The translations under genes were made by a program, and so were the position numbers. DNA of 64,000 nucleotides from Chloroflexota bacterium (GTDB lineage: Bacteria > Chloroflexota > Dehalococcoidia > Lucifugimonadales > GCA-2722455): the NCBI GenBank assembly GCA_002722455.1, contig PBMB01000019.1, positions 1-64,000 on the forward strand, given 5' to 3'. Positions 34,401-43,500 of this stretch are shown in pieces. Position 1 is the stretch's first letter; the number at the start of each line of letters is the position of its first letter. The notes beneath the pieces are model-generated. The model did no database searches, was not told the origin of the DNA, and worked only from the letters and a program-made list of their open reading frames with translations.

Positions 34401-34967
34401 ATGAAAAAAGTAGAATTCCAAGATGTCCTACAACGCACTATTCGATTTGAATCTTTTATTGATGAAGAAGAACTTGAAGGTCGATACACTCTTGCTTGTC
34501 AATCTATTAGTTCTAAATTTTTCGACGAAGCACATTTACACAGTGGGCTTTTCATTATTAGAGCAGAAAATAAAGATGTTTTAGAAGAAAAAACATTTGA
34601 ACTTATTTCAGAAATTACTCGCTTGCAAAAAAACCGTATCTATTCTGATTACAACGGTGAAATTGAAGAAACAGGCATTAATATGTCTCCAAGTGAGTTT
34701 AAACGTTCAGAGGTTGGCAATTCTTATGTTTTGTGGACAGACGAAAATGATGAAGACGAAAACGAGCTAGAATACGCAATCTTTTTTGAAGATCACTCAA
34801 AGTTTGTTGAAAGCATTAAAAACGACGAAGAAGAAATGCAAAACTTTTTAGACGATTTCCCTTTGAACCCTAAATCTTCTGATTTCGATATCGAAGGTGA
34901 CGTTTATGGTGACATTCATGTTTTCACTAAACAAGACGCTTCTATGTTTTTTAAATTTGAAGAATAG
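34401..34967 (+). CDS. hypothetical acidic protein, 188 aa
   Basis: AAGG precedes the ATG; leader has TTTGTTGAAACG. The product is very Asp/Glu-rich (for example DENDEDENELE) and may be a DNA mimic or a partner of basic proteins; that is only a compositional idea. Unrecognised. Confidence 0.75.
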   Translation: MKKVEFQDVLQRTIRFESFIDEEELEGRYTLACQSISSKFFDEAHLHSGLFIIRAENKDVLEEKTFELISEITRLQKNRIYSDYNGEIEETGINMSPSEFKRSEVGNSYVLWTDENDEDENELEYAIFFEDHSKFVESIKNDEEEMQNFLDDFPLNPKSSDFDIEGDVYGDIHVFTKQDASMFFKFEE

Positions 34968-35035
34968 GTAGGTTTTTATTGTTGGATTTATTTTGGTTTT
35001 TCTTCAAAGACAAAGAACTTAGCCAACAACACAAT

Positions 35036-35070
35036 AAAGCTTTGCAACTGCAAAGCTTTTTTTGTATAAT
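35036..35070 (+). promoter_or_regulatory. fused terminator-promoter
   Basis: AAAGCTTTGC/GCAAAGCTTT hairpin; TTGCAA (35042-35047) spans arm and loop and TATAAT (35065-35070) is 17 bp on. The T-run makes up most of the spacer. Confidence 0.75.
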
Positions 35071-35101
35071 AAATTTAACTTAAAACAATAGAGAACATAT
35101 C

Positions 35102-35509
35102 ATGCTCAATACACAAAATGTGAATCTTGTTATCGAAAAACGTAAACGAAACTTAAATGATATTAAGTCTTACATTGAAGATTATCATCAAGATTTAGAT
35201 CGAGAAGTTTCAAAATTCAATATTCAAGCAGTCGATAAAATGTTTACTGTCAATGAAGGTGTCTTTGATCTTCAAGTCATCGATATTCTTTCAAGAGCTA
35301 AAAGTGATTACACTATTAAAAAGTACATTTCATTGTTTGATGGTCAAATGAAAGATCTTACAAGTCTTCTTGGTCGAATTGAAGATAGCTTTATTAAAGA
35401 AGGTAAAGACGTAGATTCTTATTTTGCAGCAAAAGTAAAATCACTTAAAAATGAAATTGGGACTATTAAAAAAGCAATTTCAGATCTAAACTTTGCTATT
35501 GAAGTTTAA
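35102..35509 (+). CDS. hypothetical helical protein, 135 aa
   Basis: AGAGAA precedes the ATG. Almost entirely helical with heptad-like spacing, so a small coiled-coil protein is likely. Unrecognised. Confidence 0.75.
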   Translation: MLNTQNVNLVIEKRKRNLNDIKSYIEDYHQDLDREVSKFNIQAVDKMFTVNEGVFDLQVIDILSRAKSDYTIKKYISLFDGQMKDLTSLLGRIEDSFIKEGKDVDSYFAAKVKSLKNEIGTIKKAISDLNFAIEV

Positions 35510-35511
35510 TT

Positions 35512-35583
35512 ATGTCTCCTGAATATCCTATTCCTAATGTCGTTTTATTTGCTCGGCTTGGGCGAAGGCTTGTTGCTAAGTAA
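35512..35583 (+). CDS. possible microprotein, 23 aa
   Basis: The ATG is 2 bases after the previous stop and the frame runs 23 codons to a TAA. There is no strong ribosome site. Basic end (ARLGRRLVAK). Could be coupled translation or chance. Confidence 0.25.
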   Translation: MSPEYPIPNVVLFARLGRRLVAK

Positions 35584-35617
35584 GAACATTCAACCCATCG
35601 TTTTTATTTCTTATAAC

Positions 35618-35645
35618 AAAAGACCTCTCGATGAGGTCTTTTTTC
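35618..35645 (+). terminator. intrinsic terminator
   Basis: AAAAGACCTC/GAGGTCTTTT stem with a T-run. Confidence 0.85.
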
Positions 35646-35706
35646 TTTTTTTAATATAAAAAAAGCAAGGTATCAAACCTTGCTTAATCTTTTCTGTATT
35701 ACTTTG

Positions 35707-36117
35707 TTATTCATCAATATCAGCATAGTTGTAGAAGCCACGAGTTAAAGAGAAAAACGGAATTTTCTTCTTATTCGTTTTCTTCTTTCTGTCTTCTCCA
35801 AGAGTGTTTTTCTCAAAACCCCAACTTAGAATGTAGTTACAATGACCTTTATAGTAATAATAAACGCCTTCCACTTTACCTGTATCAGTATCATAAAATG
35901 TTACCGTTTTATCATACTTCATGCCACGTTCTTTTTTGTCGAGCACAAATTCAGTAACAAAACCTAAATCACCGCTAAATGATTTACAAAGTTCATCAGC
36001 AGGACGACCTACTTGTGGAAAAGAATTTAACTCATCCACAATTTCTTCAGGCGTTTTTGTAACCAAATAATCATCCAACATTTTTAGTCGTTCTTCTAAA
36101 GGCAATATTTTTTTCAT
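35707..36117 (-). CDS. hypothetical protein, 136 aa
   Basis: Minus-strand promoter TTGTTT, 17 bp, TATAAT lies upstream. The protein contains EERLKMLDDYL and KTPEEIVDELNSFPQVG helices and a beta-rich middle with VTFYDTDTGKVEGVYYYYKG. Unrecognised. Confidence 0.75.
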   Translation of the reverse strand: MKKILPLEERLKMLDDYLVTKTPEEIVDELNSFPQVGRPADELCKSFSGDLGFVTEFVLDKKERGMKYDKTVTFYDTDTGKVEGVYYYYKGHCNYILSWGFEKNTLGEDRKKKTNKKKIPFFSLTRGFYNYADIDE

Positions 36118-36317
36118 TTTTCAATACTCTTTTTTTTAAGATAGCTTATTATAGCATTAACAACACTTAAAAACAAACTTTTCTTGTTTGCTTTTTTTGT
36201 TTTTTTCATACCGATAGTGTTAAAATCTTTAGCTTATTAAACTAAAAAAAACATTGCTTTAATTTTTGGCATTTGTTATAATTTAGTCTCTTTCGAAAAC
36301 ACACATAAGGTTTTAAA

Positions 36318-36803
36318 ATGCTTAATTATCTAACACTCAAACTTATTGATGAACGTATTCAATCTTCTGTTATTCAAGCAATCCTTGAATCAATGGATGA
36401 AACTCACAAAGCTATTCTTGAAAACTTCCAATCTACTTACAACAGTATTGTCAATACTTCTGGTGGTGAAGGTTTCTTTACTTCTTGTGCTAGTGATGTT
36501 CAAAATGGTTATTCACTAGAAATTCAACTTCAAGTTTTTGATCGCTATCGTCGCATTCTAAAACTAAAACCGCAAACTGCGTTTGTTGAAGCTGTAGACA
36601 ATTCTGAAATTGTCGAAGATCTTGGTAAAGTCCTTGATTCCATGAAAGACGACATGCTTCCACCAACAAAAGGAACGCTTTATGGTGATAATTTAGCTCG
36701 ATACCAATCTGAAATGCAAGCGATTCAGAAGATTAATAAAAACATGACACTAGGTTTAGTTTCTGCACTTCGAATTCTGGAAAGTTACAAAGAAACGGCT
36801 TAA
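36318..36803 (+). CDS. hypothetical helical protein, 161 aa
   Basis: AAGG precedes the ATG. Mostly helical, with one loop rich in Gly and Cys (TSGGEGFFTSCASD, about residues 49-62). Unrecognised. Terminator AGGCTTG/CAAGCCT follows at 36823-36848. Confidence 0.75.
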   Translation: MLNYLTLKLIDERIQSSVIQAILESMDETHKAILENFQSTYNSIVNTSGGEGFFTSCASDVQNGYSLEIQLQVFDRYRRILKLKPQTAFVEAVDNSEIVEDLGKVLDSMKDDMLPPTKGTLYGDNLARYQSEMQAIQKINKNMTLGLVSALRILESYKETA

Positions 36804-36822
36804 ATCAACATTAAAATAATGT

Positions 36823-36848
36823 AGGCTTGTCTTTGGCAAGCCTTTTTT
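36823..36848 (+). terminator. intrinsic terminator
   Basis: AGGCTTG/CAAGCCT stem with a T-run; the next ATG is only 18 bases beyond and has no promoter of its own, so partial readthrough is implied. Confidence 0.75.
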
Positions 36849-36865
36849 CTTAAAGGTTTAAAATT

Positions 36866-37195
36866 ATGAAAAAAATCCCTTTACTGGTTGTTCAAATCAG
36901 TAATGACGACAAACACGCTGTTTCTGACGCCAATGCAAAACATTGGGCTGATAATCTTATTTCAGAACTTATTGAAAAAAAAGAAGAAAGAAGCGTTGTT
37001 AAGCTTTCTACTGGCACTATGTTTGCTTACCTACGTATTGCTTTAAAAAAAGGTATAATTGAAAAATTATTAGTCTCATTTGACGGTTTTGAATTTGATT
37101 GCATTGATAATAATGGCAAAGTCCGAGCATACATTCTACCCGATCATTATCAAATCTTTCCAGAATATAGAGAAACTTTAATGGAATTATTATAA
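36866..37195 (+). CDS. hypothetical protein, 109 aa
   Basis: AAAGG precedes the ATG. Soluble, mixed alpha/beta; unrecognised. It seems to depend on readthrough of the terminator just upstream. Confidence 0.7.
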   Translation: MKKIPLLVVQISNDDKHAVSDANAKHWADNLISELIEKKEERSVVKLSTGTMFAYLRIALKKGIIEKLLVSFDGFEFDCIDNNGKVRAYILPDHYQIFPEYRETLMELL

Positions 37196-37378
37196 TTTTT
37201 GTTAAATACATTCATTAAAATTATATGATGCACCGTTTTTATATGAAATTACATTAAGTTTTTGTTTTATTGAAATATTACTCGTAAAATAATTCTATAA
37301 TAAGCGAATTATTTTTTTACTTTCGTTTTTAATTCTTGTATTATTAACTCAATTAATCAACCAAATTAAGGAAACACA

Positions 37379-38566
37379 ATGAAGTCAAAAATCTTTGCCT
37401 CGGCTCTTATTGCAGCTATGTCTTTTTCTGCTAATGCTGTAGTTGGTAATCCTGACGGGGTAAGAGCAAGTTTTAACAACTATCCATTTTTCGCACAACT
37501 TGGTCATCTTGTTGACTATGGTAACGGTGATGGCGTGGAATTCGGACAATTTTGTGGTGGCTCTATCATTTCTGCCGATCAAATCCTAACAGCAGCTCAC
37601 TGTGTCGATGACTATGTTTATGGCGGCAAAGATTTCACTAAATTAAAAGTTCTTGTTTATAACAATGAAAAACAATATATTGGAATGCAAGAAGTTAAAG
37701 GTGTTGACAACATTATCATCATGGGTAGTGCTGATGACGCTTTAACTGGAACAGATTTATATTTATCTCGTAACTACCCAAGTGGTGTTTATGAAGAATC
37801 TACGACCCCTGCTGCCAATGACGTTGCTATTATCACACTTGAGAGCGCAATTCAAGACAATGTTCGAGTTGCCAATCTTGCCCACAGTGTAAACAATTCA
37901 CTTTCTTTGAATGACGGTGATTTATTGCAAGTTGCAGGTCAAGGTAAAGATTCGATGGTATACAAATATACCGATTCAGATGGTAATTTGGTTTATGACG
38001 CTCATGACGACTCTACCTTTAACGAAGCTGATACTGTTTTTGTTGATGACACTTCTTGTTCTAGTTTGGGAACGAGTCTTGTAGACATAAACATTGAAAA
38101 GTCTCAAACAATTTGTACAACACACATTGATTTTTCTAACAATCAATTAGGTCGTGCTTGTTCTGGTGACTCAGGAGGACCATTAGTTCGTTCTGGTGTT
38201 CAAATTGGTATTGTAAGTCGTGGTTCTAGTGGTTGTTCAGATGACGGATACTCAATGTTTGTAGACGTTCAAGATCCAGAAGTTCAAGCATTTATTGATC
38301 ACTACAAAAATTCTGATACTTTACCTGCATTCGTCCCTGTTTCAAACGGTATTGCAACCCAAAAAAGTGTTGGTGACGGTCTTACTAATTTAGAAGTTTG
38401 TGCAGACTTAGGTATTGATTCAACTAATTGTCCTGACGGTTCAATGAGTGACGGTGGCGGTAGTGATAATGGTGGTTCTAATGGCGGTGGCGGTGGCGGT
38501 GGCTCTACTGGTCTACTAACGCTACTTGGTCTTGGTCTACTAACACTACGTCGAGTTAAAAAATAA
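37379..38566 (+). CDS. secreted trypsin-like serine protease with GlyGly-CTERM tail, 395 aa
   Basis: Signal peptide 1-20. The catalytic triad sits in TAAHC (H74), NDVAI (D148) and GDSGGP (S265), typical S1 family. The C-terminus has a Gly-rich linker, then GLLTLLGLGLLTLRR and a final KK, the GlyGly-CTERM sorting signal cleaved by rhombosortase. This architecture is that of Vibrio VesB-type proteases, exported by type II secretion and anchored on the surface. Single-gene unit, RBS AAGGAA. Unusual cargo for a phage-like region. Confidence 0.9.
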   Translation: MKSKIFASALIAAMSFSANAVVGNPDGVRASFNNYPFFAQLGHLVDYGNGDGVEFGQFCGGSIISADQILTAAHCVDDYVYGGKDFTKLKVLVYNNEKQYIGMQEVKGVDNIIIMGSADDALTGTDLYLSRNYPSGVYEESTTPAANDVAIITLESAIQDNVRVANLAHSVNNSLSLNDGDLLQVAGQGKDSMVYKYTDSDGNLVYDAHDDSTFNEADTVFVDDTSCSSLGTSLVDINIEKSQTICTTHIDFSNNQLGRACSGDSGGPLVRSGVQIGIVSRGSSGCSDDGYSMFVDVQDPEVQAFIDHYKNSDTLPAFVPVSNGIATQKSVGDGLTNLEVCADLGIDSTNCPDGSMSDGGGSDNGGSNGGGGGGGSTGLLTLLGLGLLTLRRVKK

Positions 38567-38587
38567 GAGAAACAAATAAACATAAAG

Positions 38588-38615
38588 AAAAGCCTGTCAA
38601 AGACAGGCTTTTTTA
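38588..38615 (+). terminator. intrinsic terminator
   Basis: AAAAGCCTGTC/GACAGGCTTTT stem with a T-run after the protease gene. Confidence 0.85.
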
Positions 38616-38675
38616 TTGCCTTAAAAACACTACTTTGATATAATAACACTAACTTAAATAATTGGTATATTTACA

Positions 38676-39674
38676 ATGAATACTTTTATAGCTAATGTTA
38701 TTAAAAATGTTGCAAAACATCGCACAACATTTCAAACCCTAGCCTTTGACATTAAAGATCAAAGAGTTATTGCAAAAGTAAGTAATCTTAAAGATAAAGA
38801 ACTTGATAAATTCATCAATGAAAAGCTAGAAGAAGGATATTTTCCTTCTGAGGAAGTATTCAAACAACATGGACTTATTCTTTATTATCTTGAAGATCTT
38901 TCAAGATTTACTCGATACTGGCAAGTTAACTACACTGATTTATTTGATATGGAAGATCTTGACCGAATTGAAATTAATGAAGTTGAAGAATGCAATGTTG
39001 AACTAAACAAAATGCTTGATTCTTCTAGCACTGAATACCTTGTAAAAGCTTCACTAAGAACTTGTAATCAAGATCAAATGGAAGCCTTTGAATATGCCTT
39101 AGAAAACTTCTTTAATGTGCTTAGAAAAGACGATTGTGACGATTTTGACCCTATGACTATCACATTACAAGACTATCATAAACAGATTTCAGCTAAACTA
39201 TTATCTGCATTTTCGGAAATATTCCTTTATACTTCTGATATTGAAGTGTTTGAAAGTTGTGATAATGGTCGTGCTGTTATTCCATATCAATTTAAAAACC
39301 TAGCAATTATTAATCATTTAAAAGATATTTTAACTCGTTGTGCTTTCAATAGTTTAGAAGAATATGAAAACCGTTTTCGTTATGCTGAAACACATAACTT
39401 AACTGCTTCTGATTATGAATATATTAAAAAACATTGCTTAGAAATTGAAGTTAATTCTATTAAACCGTTTTCAGATTATGTGACCCGTCATCGTTTTGAA
39501 TATTCAGAAGAAAAATCTGGCTATGTCTGTTATTACTCTACAAAAACAGGTTGGAGCAGTTACAGCCCCGAACAATTAGATTGTTATTTAGTTTGTAACC
39601 ATAATGAGTTTAACAAATTCATTGATTCTCTTCGTGGAGAAGTTCATTCTATCTTTGTTAAATCTAAAAAATAG
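38676..39674 (+). CDS. hypothetical protein, 332 aa
   Basis: Promoter TTGCCT, 17 bp, TATAAT lies upstream. Large helical protein with acidic stretches; no motif recognised. One of the bigger unknown genes here. Confidence 0.78.
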   Translation: MNTFIANVIKNVAKHRTTFQTLAFDIKDQRVIAKVSNLKDKELDKFINEKLEEGYFPSEEVFKQHGLILYYLEDLSRFTRYWQVNYTDLFDMEDLDRIEINEVEECNVELNKMLDSSSTEYLVKASLRTCNQDQMEAFEYALENFFNVLRKDDCDDFDPMTITLQDYHKQISAKLLSAFSEIFLYTSDIEVFESCDNGRAVIPYQFKNLAIINHLKDILTRCAFNSLEEYENRFRYAETHNLTASDYEYIKKHCLEIEVNSIKPFSDYVTRHRFEYSEEKSGYVCYYSTKTGWSSYSPEQLDCYLVCNHNEFNKFIDSLRGEVHSIFVKSKK

Positions 39675-39735
39675 TTGTCTTTTTCCTTTTTGTTCGCTAT
39701 GATGCTTAACAATTAATACAAAGTAAGGTTTTCAA

Positions 39736-39960
39736 ATGAGTGATAAAAAATCAGAAAATAATGGTGAATTTTCATGCGCTACTTTTTCGTATCTAAAAGA
39801 TCCTGATATGAATGGTGGATACAGTCAAGTTGGTGACGGTAATCAAGTTACAGAGCTTTTATTGACAAAAGGTGATCAAAAAATGACTCTTAACGATGAA
39901 GAAATTATTCAATTAATGAAAACTATGCGTGGGATTAACCCAACTATTCAAGTTTATTAA
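39736..39960 (+). CDS. hypothetical protein, 74 aa
   Basis: AAGTAAGG precedes the ATG. Small acidic protein, DMNGGYSQVGDGNQV in the middle. Unrecognised. Confidence 0.72.
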   Translation: MSDKKSENNGEFSCATFSYLKDPDMNGGYSQVGDGNQVTELLLTKGDQKMTLNDEEIIQLMKTMRGINPTIQVY

Positions 39961-39981
39961 TTTTGGAGTAAATTTTTTCTT

Positions 39982-40107
39982 ATGTATCTATTGCCCGTTT
40001 TTTGTTTTTGGTTTATTCTCCACACCCTATCGGGCAAAATTAAATCAGTTCGACAAATACTTCAAAAAATGGACAAAAAATACGAAGATAAATATCAAAA
40101 AAATTAA
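39982..40107 (+). CDS. small membrane protein, 41 aa
   Basis: GGAG lies 13 bases before ATG 39982. Residues 3-16 are hydrophobic and the rest is Lys-rich, suggesting an N-in or signal-anchored peptide. A longer overlapping frame (39929-40180) runs across the next promoter and is less likely. Confidence 0.5.
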   Translation: MYLLPVFCFWFILHTLSGKIKSVRQILQKMDKKYEDKYQKN

Positions 40108-40176
40108 AATTAAGAGTGATATTTGTCGCCCTTTTTGTTATTATATTTGCATCTTAAATTACAAGGTGAAGCTAAA

Positions 40177-40650
40177 ATGAAAAAAGCAATTGAACGAATT
40201 GAACAACTTATCAGCGAACGTTTGTATTGGAATGAAAAAATGAGCAAAGTTGTTTCAACAACAAATTTTACACTCGAACAAGAAAATTTTGTTGAATTTG
40301 CTAAATCAATTCGCACTTCAGAAAGAACACTTAACGAGGTTCTTGTTAATCTTAAGGTTGTTTCGGCACTTCGTTCCCTACAAGAAAAAATTGAATCTTC
40401 TGAATCAAAAGAACAACTTTTCATTGAAAAAATCATTACTGACGCTGCAGAACCATTTTCTGTTTCAAGAAAGCGTCATGAATTATACGTTAAAAGTATT
40501 GAAGATATTCGTGATAATCTCCGAAGTAAAGGTGAATGGAACGATGATAATCGTGCTTCGATCAATCAAGCAATCATTACCACTCAATATTCAGCACAGT
40601 TAAACACACAAGCTTATGTTGATATTGAAACAATTATTGACTATTTGTAA
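40177..40650 (+). CDS. hypothetical helical protein, 157 aa
   Basis: The frame opens at 40123 upstream of the transcript start; the ATG at 40177 after AAGGTG is chosen. All-helical, charged. Unrecognised. Confidence 0.75.
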   Translation: MKKAIERIEQLISERLYWNEKMSKVVSTTNFTLEQENFVEFAKSIRTSERTLNEVLVNLKVVSALRSLQEKIESSESKEQLFIEKIITDAAEPFSVSRKRHELYVKSIEDIRDNLRSKGEWNDDNRASINQAIITTQYSAQLNTQAYVDIETIIDYL

Positions 40651-40756
40651 TTCTTAATTAAAAAAAACAACAGACAAAAGCAAGAATTGCTTGTTCTTGT
40701 TTTTTTTTATTGTTATGATATAAGCAATTAAATAACTATATAAGGCTCAAAACAAT

Positions 40757-41389
40757 ATGGATTCAAAAGAACTTTTTAAGAAAACGAATACATTCCTGAC
40801 GGTTGCAGGTATTGCTTCTTTTCTCATTATGCTTATTTTGTTCTTAATTTTTGGACAAGAAATGCTATGGGTTCCTATTGGTATTTACTCTATTCTTCTT
40901 GTATCTTCTATTTTTACTTATGGAAAACAATACAATCAGGAAAAATTCACGAAGAATCAATTAACAAATTGTTTCCATGAAGTTTTTACACCTATTATTA
41001 CTATTGCTACTGCATTTTTAACTTGGTATTTTACGGGATACAGTTTTGAAGTAGCTTTTTATAATAATATTGGCTTTGCATTAGTTGCATCTGGTTGCAT
41101 TAGCTTGATTTTAGAAAAGAAAAATATTATTCGTCGAAAAGATACGCCAAATGGATATACTAGTGGAACATATTTAATGCTTGGCTTGCTTGCTTTGGTT
41201 GCAAAAGCATTCCTTGGAGAACAAACGTCCTTGTTTTACATAATGATTCTTCGACCTATGCTTTATCCACTACTTATCATTTATAACTGTGGCAAAGAAG
41301 AAGCTCCAAAATATCTAACATACTGTTTAGACTCTATGCTCACTGATAAAATAAAAGACGCAAATAAAACAATTAAATTTAATAAATAA
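40757..41389 (+). CDS. multi-pass membrane protein, 210 aa
   Basis: About six hydrophobic segments are visible (near residues 14-34, 37-52, 73-91, 96-114, 132-148 and 158-172), with a short basic C-terminal tail. AAGG precedes the ATG. No transporter signature was recognised. Confidence 0.75.
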   Translation: MDSKELFKKTNTFLTVAGIASFLIMLILFLIFGQEMLWVPIGIYSILLVSSIFTYGKQYNQEKFTKNQLTNCFHEVFTPIITIATAFLTWYFTGYSFEVAFYNNIGFALVASGCISLILEKKNIIRRKDTPNGYTSGTYLMLGLLALVAKAFLGEQTSLFYIMILRPMLYPLLIIYNCGKEEAPKYLTYCLDSMLTDKIKDANKTIKFNK

Positions 41390-41392
41390 AAC

Positions 41393-41433
41393 ACTAAGCC
41401 GCAATTGATATTGAGGCTTTTTTTTGCTATAAT
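41393..41433 (+). promoter_or_regulatory. fused terminator-promoter
   Basis: The AAGCC/GGCTT hairpin has a large loop containing TTGATA (41405-41410); TATAAT (41428-41433) lies 17 bp on after the T-run. Confidence 0.6.
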
Positions 41434-41464
41434 TCATTTATTGAAATTACGTAAGGTTTTAAAA

Positions 41465-41902
41465 ATGATTTACATTGAATCCACTCTTGAAGACGGAACA
41501 TACATTAACAACATTGAATTTAAAGAAAACAAAGTTGTTATCGAAACTTCAGAGGGCGAAGAACTGGAATTTTTACTAGACGAAGAAATTGAAGTTCGAG
41601 TTTTTGACGTTGTGGAAATTAAAACTGTTGAAGATTTCATTAATGCAGCAAAAGACAATCGTGTTTATTGCAATCAAGATCTTGAAAAAGAAGCATTAAT
41701 GCAAGTATTCCCTGACATTAACCTTAAAGGTCTTATCGTTGACGATTCCTTAGAACTTGAAGAACTTGCTAACATTTCAAATTATGCTTTTGGTAAGCTT
41801 AAAGGCAAAAGAAAAGATATTACTTTTGCTGAAATGAAAAAAATCATTGATAAAGCAGTTATCAGTGAAAAAGAGGAACTTGATTTAAGTTCTTATAAAT
41901 AG
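41465..41902 (+). CDS. hypothetical protein, 145 aa
   Basis: The frame opens at 41405 across the promoter; the ATG at 41465 follows AAGG. Acidic beta-rich N-terminal half and helical C-terminal half. Unrecognised. Confidence 0.75.
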   Translation: MIYIESTLEDGTYINNIEFKENKVVIETSEGEELEFLLDEEIEVRVFDVVEIKTVEDFINAAKDNRVYCNQDLEKEALMQVFPDINLKGLIVDDSLELEELANISNYAFGKLKGKRKDITFAEMKKIIDKAVISEKEELDLSSYK

Positions 41903-41903
41903 G

Positions 41904-41941
41904 TTGATATAACATTATGCCTATTGTATAATATAGGCATA
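41904..41941 (+). promoter_or_regulatory. promoter with its -10 in a hairpin loop
   Basis: TTGATA (41904-41909), 17 bp, TATAAT (41927-41932). The -10 lies in the loop of a perfect 9-bp hairpin (TATGCCTAT 41916-41924, ATAGGCATA 41933-41941) that is followed by TTTT, so the same bases can end the upstream transcript. Confidence 0.6.
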
Positions 41942-41972
41942 TTTTAAAACCATTGCTGAAAAAAGGTCGCAA

Positions 41973-42491
41973 ATGAAAGCACTTATTAAAAATCTTATTC
42001 CTATAATTGAAAACGAAAAAACAGTTGGTCTTCGATTAGATGTTGAAAATGCAACTGATCTTGAAATCAATGTTTATGTCTCTTATATGCAAAATCGAAT
42101 TACTTCCGATACTGTAATGTGTCCTATGCCTTTCATCTCCTCCGATGAAAAGGAAAGAGTTGTTGTAGAGTATGGACATCACCAAAATGTCGAAATCGTT
42201 GTTGATTGGCTTGGTTGTCCCTTTGAATATCGTTCGCTTGCTAATCTTCATAATATTGCTATCATCTCTGTTGAAGGTAGCGGTTTTGTATCTCGAATTA
42301 TGGATCTCAAAGACGATCAAATTGTTCAAAAAGAAGGTTTTGAAGATTGTATAGGTCGTTCAAACTTCTATGCAAGGGCAGGTATTTTAGCTTATATTGC
42401 TTATCGTGAAAAACAAAATCCTGAAAAAATGGCTGATCTTTTAGATTCTCAAATTAAATCGAACGAAAAAGGAAAAATCGTTTTTTCTTAG
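41973..42491 (+). CDS. hypothetical protein, 172 aa
   Basis: AAAAAAGG precedes the ATG. Mixed alpha/beta soluble protein, unrecognised. A 13-bp hairpin terminator follows at 42501. Confidence 0.77.
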   Translation: MKALIKNLIPIIENEKTVGLRLDVENATDLEINVYVSYMQNRITSDTVMCPMPFISSDEKERVVVEYGHHQNVEIVVDWLGCPFEYRSLANLHNIAIISVEGSGFVSRIMDLKDDQIVQKEGFEDCIGRSNFYARAGILAYIAYREKQNPEKMADLLDSQIKSNEKGKIVFS

Positions 42492-42500
42492 AACCTTTGA

Positions 42501-42532
42501 AATAGAACGGTAGTTCTACCGTTCTATTTATT
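42501..42532 (+). terminator. hairpin terminator
   Basis: AATAGAACGGTAG/CTACCGTTCTATT is a perfect 13-bp stem with a 2-base loop, followed by a modest T-run. Confidence 0.7.
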
Positions 42533-42549
42533 TTAAGGGCAAAATAATA

Positions 42550-42750
42550 ATGAAAAAATTAATTGAAATAATATCCGTAATTATCACAAAAGAAAGTGAA
42601 AAAGAAATATACAACAGCATAAAATCAATCAAACCTGATCTTAGCGAAAATGAGGTTTCTGAAATTATTGCTGCTGCTAAACTTTATAATACAAGAAGAA
42701 TGACAAAGACATTCTTAACTCATAAATTAAAAAAATACGGATTTGAATAA
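42550..42750 (+). CDS. hypothetical protein, 66 aa
   Basis: It starts 18 bases after the strong hairpin, with AAGG and no visible promoter. Helical and basic. Unrecognised; readthrough expression is implied. Confidence 0.65.
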   Translation: MKKLIEIISVIITKESEKEIYNSIKSIKPDLSENEVSEIIAAAKLYNTRRMTKTFLTHKLKKYGFE

Positions 42751-42839
42751 AATAAATTATATTTTTTCTTGCATGTTTTTCTTTGTTTGTGTATTATTAC
42801 CTCTCTCCCGCAAACAATAACTAATTAAGAGAATTTATT

Positions 42840-43019
42840 ATGAGTATAATTGAAAAACAAACAACAGAAGTTCTACAATTCAGTCTAACAGAAGCTCGTA
42901 ATCATGCGCTAAATAAAGATAAATCAGAGCAAGAACGTCAAAAAGCAAAAAACCAAGCTGAGAAGATTGCCCTTGTTCTTCAAGAGCGTGGTGAAACAGT
43001 TTCCGAGTGGAACGTTTAA
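42840..43019 (+). CDS. small hypothetical protein, 59 aa
   Basis: A promoter-like TTGTGTATTATT and AAGAGA precede the ATG. The product is a Glu/Gln/Lys-rich helix, highly charged. Unrecognised. Confidence 0.65.
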   Translation: MSIIEKQTTEVLQFSLTEARNHALNKDKSEQERQKAKNQAEKIALVLQERGETVSEWNV

Positions 43020-43196
43020 TTTTTACTTTTATGGCTCTGTCTGAGCCATAATCAATCAAACAGAAATTTTATACAACATAAAATAAAGGATAAGCCACTA
43101 CTCTTATTTGCTTTTTTTCTGTGTTTTTATTATTATTATTTGTTGACTAAATCACGTTTTTTTGATATTATTGCCACAACAAATAAGGGGTTTACT

Positions 43197-43358
43197 ATGA
43201 AAAGTTGCAAATCGTTAAATACGTTTCAAACAAAAATAGTTCAAATATTTCTAATTTTATCTGCTATTGCGTCTCTTATTCAACCTGCTATGATTGCGGT
43301 TTTGATTATTTTCGCTGCACCTATTTTGGCTTATAAATTTAAACAAGCTTGTTTGTAA
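43197..43358 (+). CDS. small membrane protein, 53 aa
   Basis: Promoter TTGACT, 17 bp, TATTAT lies inside the upstream frame extension, so the ATG at 43197 (AAGGGG upstream) is the start. Two hydrophobic segments (about 11-26 and 29-44) suggest a hairpin in the membrane. Confidence 0.65.
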   Translation: MKSCKSLNTFQTKIVQIFLILSAIASLIQPAMIAVLIIFAAPILAYKFKQACL

Positions 43359-43500
43359 TGTAATTTAAATTAACTTAGGGAAAACAAATTTTTGTTGATA
43401 AAGTTTGTTTTCTCTAAGCATATTTATTGTAACAGATTCATTTATTTTCTTAGTTTTTTTATAATTATTCCATATTAAACAACTTTAAAGAGATTTAGTA

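Noticed and set aside
34979-35077. TTG-started frame after AGGTAGG
   Set aside because: It runs through the terminator hairpin and promoter at 35036-35070 and has only weak start signals.
38302-38649. Minus-strand ORF with Pro-rich repeat opposite the protease tail
   Set aside because: It is the reverse complement of the Gly-rich linker in the protease.
39929-40180. 83-aa ORF overlapping the 41-aa gene
   Set aside because: It opens inside the preceding gene without a ribosome site and crosses the next promoter; the 41-aa frame fits better.
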